DNA from: JAGQYH01 sp041393015 | Lineage (GTDB): Bacteria > Bacteroidota > Bacteroidia > Chitinophagales > JADIYW01 | NCBI GenBank assembly: GCA_041393015.1 | Contig: JAWKKV010000001.1 | Span: forward strand, 62,001 to 126,000 | DNA: 64,000 bases | Direction of reading: 5' to 3' | In this document: piece by piece, positions 1-7,643 of the stretch | Layout of the letters: every line of letters begins with the position of its first letter | How positions within the stretch are numbered: the stretch's first letter is position 1 | Notes under the pieces: generated by a model | Told to the model about the DNA's origin: nothing | Seen by the model: only the letters and a program-made list of their open reading frames with translations | Databases searched by the model: none | Position numbers and translations under genes: made by a program

Positions 1-868
1 GCATGGATTAGCGCAGTATAGTATTACGCCCTCTATTGATTTTACGCAAGAAGCCAGCTTTAAAGATTTTGAAGCCTTTCGATCAGGGTTTTCTTCTAAT
101 TCTAATCCAATAGAAACAGACACTTATGTACAAGTAAGCCAAACCAATAGCTTTTCTAAATCAAGCACAAAAGGATGGGAAAATGCTTATGCTAAAGAGA
201 AGATTCCATTTACATTTGAGCATGATGAAATGGATACAGTAACCGTTCCTAGCAAGGGCAATTTTGAAGTAGAACTTCCATTGGTGGAAGAAGTCGCTTC
301 GGTATTTACGCCTATTCAAATACACAAAACCTATATCTTAAGTCAAATTAAGTCGGGCATAATTTTTATACATCAAAACTTAGCGCACCAACGAATTTTA
401 TATGAGCGCTATTTAACTGCCTTTGAAAGAAAAACAGGCTGTCAGAAATTGCTTTTCCCAAAAACAATTGAGTTTAACAGCAGCGACACAGCATTGTTTG
501 AGGAAATTATTGATGATGTAAGATTGTTAGGATTTGATATTGAAAGCTTTGGAAAGAACAGCTTTATTGTTGGCGGTGTGCCAACGGATTTAACCAATGA
601 AAATCCAGAAACGATCATAGAAAATATGTTGGAGCAATATAAGTGGAATGCTGCTCATGATAAAATTCCACAACGTGAAAATATAGCCAGATCATTAGCT
701 AGACATGCTGCGATACCGGCTGGAAAAAGTCTATTGCCTTCTTTAATGAAAGCTCTGATAGATCAATTGTTTGGCTGTGAGCAACCTAATGTAACGGCAT
801 ACGGCCAACCTACTTTTATTCAACATAGCTTAAGCAGTTTAAAAGAACAATTTGGGTTAGAAGATTGA
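1..868 (+). CDS. mutL: DNA mismatch repair protein MutL, C-terminal part (5' end outside window)
   Basis: The open frame runs in from the window edge (codons from base 2) and ends at 868, giving the last 288 residues. The second half matches the MutL C-terminal dimerisation domain: the segment IHQNLAHQRILYER aligns with the family's DQHAAHERILYE region, and the tail CEQPNVTAYGQPTF aligns with the conserved C-terminal metal/zinc-site region. MutL dimers link MutS mismatch recognition to strand incision. The endonuclease motif DQHA(x)2E(x)4E is altered here (D to H, H to N, first E to Q), so nicking activity is uncertain. The N-terminal ATPase domain lies outside the window. A methionine at 230 is internal and not the true start, because homologous sequence continues upstream of it. 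Confidence 0.88.
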   Translation, partial: HGLAQYSITPSIDFTQEASFKDFEAFRSGFSSNSNPIETDTYVQVSQTNSFSKSSTKGWENAYAKEKIPFTFEHDEMDTVTVPSKGNFEVELPLVEEVASVFTPIQIHKTYILSQIKSGIIFIHQNLAHQRILYERYLTAFERKTGCQKLLFPKTIEFNSSDTALFEEIIDDVRLLGFDIESFGKNSFIVGGVPTDLTNENPETIIENMLEQYKWNAAHDKIPQRENIARSLARHAAIPAGKSLLPSLMKALIDQLFGCEQPNVTAYGQPTFIQHSLSSLKEQFGLED

Positions 869-921
869 AGGAAGTGGAAAGTATAAAGTTTGAAGTAAAA
901 AAGTATAAAGTATAAAATAAC

Positions 922-1677
922 ATGAATCAAATAGGTAGAGGTTTTAGTGGCATACCAGATGTAGTCAAAAATTTGATCATTTTAAATGTGATTGTATACA
1001 TCAGTACGGCGTTTCTATTTCCACAGTATTATGATATGCTATCGATGCATTTTATATTGAATAAGCAGTTTGAACCTTTTCAAATTGTGACGCATATGTT
1101 TATGCATAGCAATAGAGGCTTTGCTCACATTTTCTTTAATATGTTTTCCCTTTGGATGTTTGGCAGTGTTTTGGAACAAATGTGGGGCCCTAAGAGGTTT
1201 TTGACCTTCTATCTAATTGCGGGGTTGGGATCAATTGGTTTATTTACATTGGTCAACTATTTACAATGGTTACAAATAACTAATGGGTTTTCTTTTGAGC
1301 AATTACAAGCGGTTAAAGATGCAGTACTCACTGTTGATGGCGGCTATCGATATAATTTAATTGAAGGCTATGATAGAAGTCAAGTAGAAAATGCTATACG
1401 ATTATATTTTGGGCAAGTAGTTGGTGCTTCGGGAGCTATTTATGGTGTTTTAGTAGCTTTTGGTATGCTCTTTCCAAATACCGAGTTAATGTTGATCTTT
1501 TTCCCGGTTCCCATAAAAGCCAAATATTTTATACCTATCTTAATAGTGATTGAATTATTTTTAGGTGTTAATAGTTTTAAATGGGACAATATCGCTCATT
1601 TTGCTCACTTAGGTGGTGCACTATTAGGCTTTATTATGGTTAAAATTTGGAATAAGGATAGAAATAGATTTTACTAA
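922..1677 (+). CDS. rhomboid family intramembrane serine protease (first of a tandem pair)
   Basis: This 251-residue polytopic membrane protein carries the rhomboid signatures: an N-terminal HMFMHSNRGFAHIFFNM segment, the catalytic serine in GASGAIYG (about Ser170) and the catalytic histidine in FAHLGGALLGF (about His229). Rhomboids cleave transmembrane segments of substrate proteins inside the bilayer; the substrate here is unknown. The stop codon overlaps the ATG of the next gene by one base (TAATG), so the two rhomboids are probably translationally coupled. Only about 50 bp of AT-rich, repetitive sequence separates it from mutL, suggesting one operon. Confidence 0.93.
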   Translation: MNQIGRGFSGIPDVVKNLIILNVIVYISTAFLFPQYYDMLSMHFILNKQFEPFQIVTHMFMHSNRGFAHIFFNMFSLWMFGSVLEQMWGPKRFLTFYLIAGLGSIGLFTLVNYLQWLQITNGFSFEQLQAVKDAVLTVDGGYRYNLIEGYDRSQVENAIRLYFGQVVGASGAIYGVLVAFGMLFPNTELMLIFFPVPIKAKYFIPILIVIELFLGVNSFKWDNIAHFAHLGGALLGFIMVKIWNKDRNRFY

Positions 1678-2642
1678 TGTCAATGTCGCAAAACAGCATA
1701 TTAAATGATTTAAAGTTTCGCTACCAAACGGGTGGCATTTTAACACGATTAATCATGATTAATGTGGCTGCTTTTTTAGTGGTTAATATTGTACGAGTGA
1801 TATTGATGTTAATGACTAAAAACGGTGACGTAGTAAGTTCTGATTCTACTTATCAAATTTTGATTCACTACTTAATGATTCCTTCAGAACCACTTTTGTT
1901 AGTGAAACGTTTTTGGACGATTATCACCCATATGTTTACACATGAAGGTTTCTTTCATATGCTTTTTAACATGCTTTGGCTGTATTGGTTTGGCGTCATT
2001 TTCAATCAATATGTTGGAGAAAGTAAATTGTTGCCCCTTTATATTTTAGGAGGTTTAGCCGGAGGTTTTCTATTTGTTTTAGCATACAATATTTTCCCTG
2101 CATTTGAAAACGTTTCAGGATATGCCTTGGGAGCCAGTGCTGCTGTTTCTGCCATTATTGTAGCTACCGCCACTATGGTGCCTAATCACACCATGCGGTT
2201 TATATTTATTGGCGATGTAAAACTAGTATGGATTGCAGCATTTGTTGTTATTCTAGATTTCGTATCTATTCCAAATGGTAATCCAGGCGGACAAATTGCA
2301 CATTTAGGTGGAGCAGGATTTGGATTTTTATACATCATGCAATATAAAAATGGTAGCGATTGGTCTAAGCCTTTTTATAGTGTTTGGGATGGAATTAGAA
2401 ATTTCTTTGATTTTACTTCTAAACCAAATAATAAAAGGAAGTCAAAAGTAAAAATGGCTTATAAGAATGAAGATAAAATCAAGCAAAATCATACTTCAAA
2501 AAGAAAAGAAGGTGGTCAGTTTACTTCTAAAGCCAAGCAAGAAAAAATAGATGATATCTTGGATAAGATTGGCAAAAGCGGTTATCCAAGTCTAACAGAA
2601 GAAGAGAAAGCTTTCTTATTTCAATATAGTAGAGAAGATTAA
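1677..2642 (+). CDS. rhomboid family protease with C-terminal DUF6576-like tail
   Basis: This second rhomboid (321 residues) has THMFTHEGFFHMLFNM, the serine motif GASAAVSA (about Ser154) and the histidine motif IAHLGGAGFGF (about His209). After the last membrane helix comes a basic linker of about 60 residues, then a short conserved tail (KIDDILDKIGKSGYPSLTEE...) typical of Bacteroidota rhomboids, called DUF6576. The tail is probably cytoplasmic and may regulate or tether the enzyme; that is inference. It starts at the ATG overlapping the previous gene's stop. Both catalytic residues are present, so both copies look active. Confidence 0.93.
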   Translation: MSMSQNSILNDLKFRYQTGGILTRLIMINVAAFLVVNIVRVILMLMTKNGDVVSSDSTYQILIHYLMIPSEPLLLVKRFWTIITHMFTHEGFFHMLFNMLWLYWFGVIFNQYVGESKLLPLYILGGLAGGFLFVLAYNIFPAFENVSGYALGASAAVSAIIVATATMVPNHTMRFIFIGDVKLVWIAAFVVILDFVSIPNGNPGGQIAHLGGAGFGFLYIMQYKNGSDWSKPFYSVWDGIRNFFDFTSKPNNKRKSKVKMAYKNEDKIKQNHTSKRKEGGQFTSKAKQEKIDDILDKIGKSGYPSLTEEEKAFLFQYSRED

Positions 2643-2845
2643 GAAAGGCGCAAACACAAATTCAAATTCAAGTGCAAATTCAAATCAAGTAATCTTGCTT
2701 CAAAAAATGTTATTAAATAAAAGTTCGCTATAGTTGACTTTCATGGGTAACAAATTTTCGTATTAGGTAATTTATTTATAACATTTAAATATGGCACATA
2801 TACAACATATGTACATTAATTATTACCTTAACTAAAAGAATTAAA

Positions 2846-3502
2846 ATGAAACGATTAGCAATTATCAGAAAAAATGTATTAATGCTATTAGTAATAGCAG
2901 CCTTCTCATTCACCTTTCAAAGTTGTAATGATGACCCAAAAGTATCTTCGGATGTATTAGACCTTCTTCCTGAAGAGTTCTATCAAGAATTGGTCGACAA
3001 TGGATTTATCTTCAATTTTGGTGAAAATCCACCCACTGTAGAAAACATCTACGACTTTGAACCTATTAACGAATATGACAACTCAGGTGTTTTCACTCCC
3101 GGAAGTTCTGCCTTATTGACCAAATTGAAACTTGAAAATCAAGTAGGGAATAGCTTAGACGTATTAATTAAAAATTGGACCGGTTTTGGAGAAGTAGATA
3201 GCTCAGATGCAACTATTATTAAAGGAGAAGGAAGTAAATTTACAATTGTCGCTCAAGCTAGAGGATCAGTTGGAAGCGTTACCTATAAATACGATTATGC
3301 CTTTACGGGAGAATTAGTTAGTGGAGGAATTAAAAACGCACAATTTGCTTTTGTTATGATTGACAACCCAGGTGCTTCGGGTGTAGCCACCACAGGAACC
3401 ATTAGATCATTTAAAGAAGAAGATGGATTAGCAGAAGAAACATCAGTGTTTAAACTGCTTGAAAACAATGAGATAAAAGGCAATTCTATGTTGACAGACT
3501 AA
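2846..3502 (+). CDS. hypothetical lipoprotein
   Basis: I do not recognise a family. The 218-residue product starts with a classical type II signal peptide (MKRLAIIRKNVLMLLVIAAF...) ending in a lipobox FQSC, followed by acidic residues (NDDP). It is therefore probably an outer-membrane or periplasmic lipoprotein. The mature part alternates short hydrophobic and polar stretches (SVTYKYDYAFTGEL, NAQFAFVMIDN), suggesting a small beta-rich domain. It is a single gene with 203 bp upstream and shares a terminator hairpin with the convergent rtcB. Confidence 0.7.
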   Translation: MKRLAIIRKNVLMLLVIAAFSFTFQSCNDDPKVSSDVLDLLPEEFYQELVDNGFIFNFGENPPTVENIYDFEPINEYDNSGVFTPGSSALLTKLKLENQVGNSLDVLIKNWTGFGEVDSSDATIIKGEGSKFTIVAQARGSVGSVTYKYDYAFTGELVSGGIKNAQFAFVMIDNPGASGVATTGTIRSFKEEDGLAEETSVFKLLENNEIKGNSMLTD

Positions 3503-3526
3503 TTGACAATATTCAATCAAAATGCA

Positions 3527-3562
3527 AACCTTCTAGATCTAAAAGATCTAGAAGGTTTTTTT
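3527..3562. terminator. bidirectional intrinsic terminator between the lipoprotein gene and rtcB
   Basis: A perfect 14-bp stem (AACCTTCTAGATCT at 3527-3540, its complement at 3544-3557) with a 3-base loop is followed by a T run on the plus strand. The A-rich start of the loop and flank gives weaker termination on the minus strand. It lies between the two convergent stop codons. Confidence 0.9.
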
Positions 3563-3564
3563 AA

Positions 3565-4989
3565 TTAAGAATCAATTTTTCTAAGGTTATCATCGCCACA
3601 CATTCTAATGATTTTTGGAGTAAACGAACCTAATACATCTACTAAATCTTTTTGAGCATCCATCACTGAATGAATATCCTTATACACTTGAGGTGCTTCA
3701 TCCAAACCTGAACCGATGACTGTCACTCCAGCTTTCTTTAAAAACTGAGTAACTTCTTTTTTTGATAAAGAGGCTTTTGCTCTCGATCTAGACATCAATC
3801 TTCCTGCACCATGTGATGCAGAGTTAATAGACTCAGCCACTCCTTTACCTTTTACAATAAATCCGGGATCAGTCATGGAACCTGGAATGATACCTAAAAC
3901 ACCTTTTCCAGCAGGTGTTGCACCTTTTCTATGCACAATAATTTCATTGCCGTCATCGTCCTTTTCCTTCCAAGCAAAGTTATGGTGATTTTCTACCATC
4001 ACTAGGTTTTGCTCTCCTAAGGCATTTGATAAACGATCATGGATTTGGTGATGACAAGCAGAAGCATAATCTCCGGCTAAAGTCATGGCCATCCAATATT
4101 CTTGACCTTCTTCAGTATCTAAGTCTAACCATGCTAAATGTTTAGCTTCAGAAGGCAATTTACATTTGTCCATCGCTAATTTAGTATAATAACGAGCTAT
4201 TTCTGCGCCTAAACCTCTCGATCCGGAATGTGATAAAACCGCTAAATACTGCCCTTGATCTAAACCAATGGCTTCATCCTTTTCAATGATCTCTACCATA
4301 CCAAATTCCACAAAATGATTGCCTCCACCAGATGAACCGATCTGAGCATAAGCTTTATCTTGCAAGCTTTTTACCATTTTTATCTCCTTAAATTCATCTC
4401 TATTTAAAACAGCATGATCTTTAGGTCTTTTAAAAGTTGCCCTACCAAACATGGTATTATCGATCAACAGTTTTTTAAAGTTGGAGGTATTTTTTTCTAA
4501 ATAAGTAGGCGACACATCATATACCGATAAACACATTCTACAGCCAATATCTACGCCTACTCCATACGGAATTACAGCGTTATCGGTAGCCAAAACACCA
4601 CCAATTGGCAATCCATAACCATGGTGAGCATCTGCCATTAAAGCACCGCCTTTTGTAACCGGTAACTTCATAGCAACTTCCATTTGGTTAATTGCGCCTT
4701 GCTCAATACCTTCTAATCCGTAAACATTATATCCGATCCTTTTCTCATTGAGTTCCAAAGTTTTATTGAATTCAGTTTGAGCTAAAAGATTTTGAACAAC
4801 CTTCGCTAAGTGATCGTGATTTTTATACAAAGCAGGTGAAGTGATTAAACGCTCCATCAACTCCAATTTTTGCTTCTTCGATTTACCTTTATAATGCATC
4901 TCCAAAGCATCAATAGCCGCTCCTATCGCTCTTCCTTCCGGGAAACCTATCTTTCTAAGTTCTTTTCCTGTAATTTTTTTTGATGCCAT
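3565..4989 (-). CDS. rtcB: RNA-splicing ligase RtcB
   Basis: RtcB joins RNA 2',3'-cyclic phosphate or 3'-phosphate ends to 5'-OH ends using GTP and Mn2+, repairing or splicing broken RNAs. The 474-residue product has the family landmarks in order: GVGVDIGCRM (metal site), GGGNHFVEFG, SHSGSRGLGAE, VENHHNFAW, RKGATPAGKGVLGIIPG and SINSASHGAGRLMSRSRA, the last containing the histidine that carries GMP. I chose the ATG at 4989 (MASKKITGKEL) because the longer frame runs into promoter sequence with no homology. Its promoter is one of two near-identical copies in this intergenic region. No archease or RtcA gene is visible nearby. The divergent WYL regulator is its likely controller, replacing the RtcR/sigma-54 control known in enterobacteria. 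Confidence 0.96.
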   Translation of the reverse strand: MASKKITGKELRKIGFPEGRAIGAAIDALEMHYKGKSKKQKLELMERLITSPALYKNHDHLAKVVQNLLAQTEFNKTLELNEKRIGYNVYGLEGIEQGAINQMEVAMKLPVTKGGALMADAHHGYGLPIGGVLATDNAVIPYGVGVDIGCRMCLSVYDVSPTYLEKNTSNFKKLLIDNTMFGRATFKRPKDHAVLNRDEFKEIKMVKSLQDKAYAQIGSSGGGNHFVEFGMVEIIEKDEAIGLDQGQYLAVLSHSGSRGLGAEIARYYTKLAMDKCKLPSEAKHLAWLDLDTEEGQEYWMAMTLAGDYASACHHQIHDRLSNALGEQNLVMVENHHNFAWKEKDDDGNEIIVHRKGATPAGKGVLGIIPGSMTDPGFIVKGKGVAESINSASHGAGRLMSRSRAKASLSKKEVTQFLKKAGVTVIGSGLDEAPQVYKDIHSVMDAQKDLVDVLGSFTPKIIRMCGDDNLRKIDS

Positions 4990-5027
4990 AACGCTATTTT
5001 TAAATCTACTAATTTTATTAACGATTG

Positions 5028-5069
5028 TAAAGGTGAAATACAATTGCGCAGCCTTTTTGCGCAGATAAA
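5028..5069 (-). promoter_or_regulatory. rtcB promoter/operator, copy 1 of a duplicated 41-bp element
   Basis: Bases 5029-5069 match 5449-5489 at 35 of 41 positions, in the same orientation. The core, read on the plus strand, is TGCGCAGCCTTTTTGCGCAG: two copies of TGCGCAG, a palindromic centre repeated about 13 bases apart. On the minus strand it is followed by CACCTTTA, close to the Bacteroidota -7 element TAnnTTTG, about 40 bases before the rtcB ATG. A regulator site just upstream of a -7 box with no good -33 box suggests an activator-dependent promoter. The WYL protein encoded next door is the obvious candidate ligand; that is inference. Confidence 0.6.
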
Positions 5070-5080
5070 ATTCTAGTATA

Positions 5081-5116
5081 AAAAAAACCTAACGGTTGAA
5101 TTAACGCGCTAGGTTT
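5081..5116 (-). terminator. intrinsic terminator ending the candidate RNA before the rtcB promoter
   Basis: On the minus strand the sequence reads AAACCTAGCG, loop, CGTTAGGTTT and continues into a run of eight Ts. The stem has ten positions with one mismatch (A5092/C5109). No plus-strand T run follows, so it acts on minus-strand transcripts. No minus-strand protein gene ends here, which is the main reason to suspect an RNA gene upstream. Confidence 0.75.
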
Positions 5117-5447
5117 CTCTGTATTGGGTCTCCAAAACAACCAATTTAAGTGGTCTTTTGTTTTCACCCATAGTCTTAATATAACTCCATTAAAGAAAGA
5201 ATATACTCTTTCCATGTTCCATTTCAAGATGTTATTATCTCTGTTATCAATGTAGTTGAATTGTATAGTAAAACTTCTCCACTTTAAGTAATAGCAGAAT
5301 ACATTTGAATAAATATTCAACAGCAACTTTAAAAGACATTTATCTATATCAAATAACCAGTTTCTGCATTCCATTGCAGAAAAGATAGCATCGATAAAAT
5401 CCCAAAATTTAATTATCATATGTATTGGCAAACTGCACATCATAAGG
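5085..5447 (-). ncRNA. candidate structured RNA between rtcB and the WYL regulator
   Basis: On the minus strand a promoter-like element (copy 2 of the rtcB operator plus CACCTTTG at 5448-5455) precedes about 350 nt that ends at a clear intrinsic terminator (stem 5085-5094/5107-5116, then a T run). Within it are a perfect 8-bp hairpin (5361-5368/5375-5382, loop of 6), a roughly 15-bp interrupted hairpin (5125-5170: TGGGT/ACCCA, AAAACAA/TTGTTTT, CCA/TGG), and 6-bp hairpins at 5195-5212 and 5305-5320. A 141-codon frame starting at 5443 reads through the terminator and the rtcB promoter, looks unlike any family and has odd composition, so I favour RNA. I know of no described RNA of this form. Confidence 0.5.
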
Positions 5448-5489
5448 CAAAGGTGAAATGATAATGCGCAGTCTTTTTGCGTAGATAAA
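5448..5489 (-). promoter_or_regulatory. copy 2 of the rtcB-type promoter/operator
   Basis: This is the second copy of the 41-bp element (core TGCGCAGTCTTTTTGCGTAG), followed on the minus strand by CACCTTTG, one mismatch from TAnnTTTG. It sits 22-62 bp upstream of the WYL gene start on the other strand, so it could also serve for autoregulation. Both copies point the same way, so the rtcB ligase and the candidate RNA should respond to the same signal. Confidence 0.55.
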
Positions 5490-5510
5490 TAATACTGTTA
5501 TTTTTATGGA

Positions 5511-6515
5511 ATGCCAATCAATAGAAATGCCCTCATAAGGTTTAGAACCATTGACAAATGTTTGCAAAACAGATTTAGAAAATGGAGTTTAGATGACTTA
5601 ATTGATGCTTGTTCTGAAGCACTTTACGAGTATGAAGGCATTGATAAAGGTGTGAGCAAAAGAACTGTACAAGGCGATATTCAATTGATGCGTAGTAATA
5701 AACTGGGTTATAATGCGCCAATTATTGTTACCGACAAAAAGCATTACACTTATGAAGATCCTGATTATTCCATCACTAATATTCCATTAACGGATCAAGA
5801 TTTAAACAAGCTCACTGAAGTAGCTGATATTCTGAAACAATTTAGCGGATTTACTTACTTCCAAGATATTTCTGATATGGTGAGTAAATTGGAAGACAAA
5901 ATTAATAGTGCTAAAAAACACCAACCTGCTATCATTGATTTTGAAAGAAATGACAATCTTAAAGGTTTAGAGCACCTTGATGTTATTTACCAGCATATAC
6001 AACAGAAGAAAGCATTATTGATTACTTACCAATCGTTTAAAGCCAGAAAACCAGATCAGTTTAACTTTCACGCATTTTTATTGAAAGAATTTAGGAATAG
6101 ATGGTTTGTATTAGGCAAACGAGAGAAAAATCTCAAAGCAAACATTTTAGCTTTAGATAGAATGATTTCGTTAGAAACGTCTACATTGCCTTACGTCCCT
6201 CATAAAACTGATATAAGTAACTATTTTAAAGATGTGATAGGCGTTACGGTAAGCGAAAACTCCCCAGTTGTGGAAGTTCAACTTTGGATTCATAGCAGCA
6301 ATGCACCTTATGTTTTAACAAAACCAATGCACACCAGTCAAAAATTATTGAAAAAGACGCCAGACGGCATCATCATTTCTATAACAGTTCAACAAAATTT
6401 TGAATTAGAACGGGAGATTCTTGGCTTTGGTGAATGTATTAAAGTATTGTCGCCAAAATCATTGGCCGATAGAATTCAGATAAAGATTGAAAAAGCTAAT
6501 TCACTTTATCAATAA
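5511..6515 (+). CDS. WYL-domain transcriptional regulator
   Basis: The 334-residue product has an N-terminal winged-helix region (about residues 5-65, MPINRNALIRFRTIDKCLQN... with SKRTVQGDIQLMR) and a WYL domain (about 165-235: ALLITYQSFKARKPDQFNFH ... FRNRWFVLG), followed by a WCX-type C-terminal domain. WYL regulators sense small or nucleic-acid ligands and repress or activate neighbouring genes. Divergent placement to rtcB, with duplicated operator-like elements between them, suggests it controls rtcB and the candidate RNA. A link to RNA ends or damaged RNA as ligand would fit, but is inference. Confidence 0.9.
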   Translation: MPINRNALIRFRTIDKCLQNRFRKWSLDDLIDACSEALYEYEGIDKGVSKRTVQGDIQLMRSNKLGYNAPIIVTDKKHYTYEDPDYSITNIPLTDQDLNKLTEVADILKQFSGFTYFQDISDMVSKLEDKINSAKKHQPAIIDFERNDNLKGLEHLDVIYQHIQQKKALLITYQSFKARKPDQFNFHAFLLKEFRNRWFVLGKREKNLKANILALDRMISLETSTLPYVPHKTDISNYFKDVIGVTVSENSPVVEVQLWIHSSNAPYVLTKPMHTSQKLLKKTPDGIIISITVQQNFELEREILGFGECIKVLSPKSLADRIQIKIEKANSLYQ

Positions 6516-6520
6516 AGTAT

Positions 6521-7396
6521 TTAGTGCTTGTAGATTAGTAAGTTAAACTCCTTATTTTTCTTTACCATTGCTTCAGTTTCACTTCCAATCAAGAAGGTTT
6601 CAATCATAGATTTTCGCCCTGCTAACATGATGATCAAATCACAATTATTTGCCTTGCTATTTTTCTCAATGGCACCTGTTAAACTAAAATCTATCACCGA
6701 ATCTAACGCTTTAACTACTTCGTATTTTTTGTTTTCTTTTTTGATACTACCAATCAATTCATCTAATTCCATTTCAGATTCCTCCCTAATGCTGTCTAAC
6801 AACATTCCGGTGCCTCCCATCATATGATAAGAAGAAGGAACAGAGTAAAAATGGCTAGCAACGACCTTCCCTCCTTCTTCAACTAAATCAATGGCCAAAT
6901 CCAACTGCACATCTTTTTGACTGCCTAATTTAACTGGTACGCAAATACTCTTCAAAGAAAAAGTTGAATGCTCTGGAACAAACAAAACGGAACACTTTAC
7001 ATTTCGTAATAACTGTTGTGGCAAAATTCCACGTCCTTTAGATTCCTCTTTAACACCAACCAATAAAAGATCAACATTTTTTACTTTTGTCCAATGAGAA
7101 ATTGAATCTCTAGGATTTCCTTCAATGACATCAAATTCATAATGATATTGCTTGAAATTAGGAAAGAACTGATTGATTCTTTTCGCCATTTCACTGCGCA
7201 ACTCTTCATCCAACGGCTTATCTCCAGGAGTAAGATATTTGGCTAACTTTTCCGGCACCGCTAAATTCTTCTGAACATTTAAAAAATAAACATGTTCAGG
7301 ATTGAATTTTTCGCACCATCCTGCCGTATACTTTAATAATGATTCATCAGATGCTGAGAAATCTAATGCTACTAATATTCTTTTGAAAGACGTCAT
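6521..7396 (-). CDS. universal stress protein with two Usp domains
   Basis: A 291-residue product with two tandem UspA folds. The first (about 1-145) begins FKRILVALDFSASDESLLKYT. The second (about 150-291) begins LKSICVPVKLG and ends with the hydrophobic beta strand NLLIYKH. The ATP-binding G-2x-G-9x-G(S/T) motif is only partly recognisable (LLVGVKEESKGRGILPQQLL), so nucleotide binding is unsure. Usp proteins are cytoplasmic stress and redox-response proteins. It ends 6 bp from the convergent WYL gene, with no room for a separate terminator. Confidence 0.88.
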   Translation of the reverse strand: MTSFKRILVALDFSASDESLLKYTAGWCEKFNPEHVYFLNVQKNLAVPEKLAKYLTPGDKPLDEELRSEMAKRINQFFPNFKQYHYEFDVIEGNPRDSISHWTKVKNVDLLLVGVKEESKGRGILPQQLLRNVKCSVLFVPEHSTFSLKSICVPVKLGSQKDVQLDLAIDLVEEGGKVVASHFYSVPSSYHMMGGTGMLLDSIREESEMELDELIGSIKKENKKYEVVKALDSVIDFSLTGAIEKNSKANNCDLIIMLAGRKSMIETFLIGSETEAMVKKNKEFNLLIYKH

Positions 7397-7643
7397 CTTT
7401 TAATTTTTTGAGTTGGAATTGAGACACAATATCGTAAAATCAAAAGTTATATTGGATGATTAAGGTCTATTTTTTAATGATTTTTATCATTTGGAATTAT
7501 AAAGCCAAAAACTCTAGCAAACTTTTATGGCTAGTATTGGTTTAGAAATCAGACCGTCCGACAAAATCATTATCCATACATGTTTAAAAGTAGACCGTTC
7601 TATAAAGCTTCTCTCTATTTAATTTGTAGCTAAAAGAAATTGA

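Noticed and set aside
5044..5064. sigma-54 (-24/-12) promoter at rtcB, as expected for RtcR control
   Set aside because: The GG-N10-GC pattern does not fit: the -24 position reads CG, and no sigma-54 activator gene is nearby.
5018..5443. 141-codon frame on the minus strand in the rtcB-WYL gap
   Set aside because: It reads through a clear intrinsic terminator and the rtcB promoter, has atypical composition (many W, C, I, N) and matches no family I know. The RNA explanation fits the terminator better.
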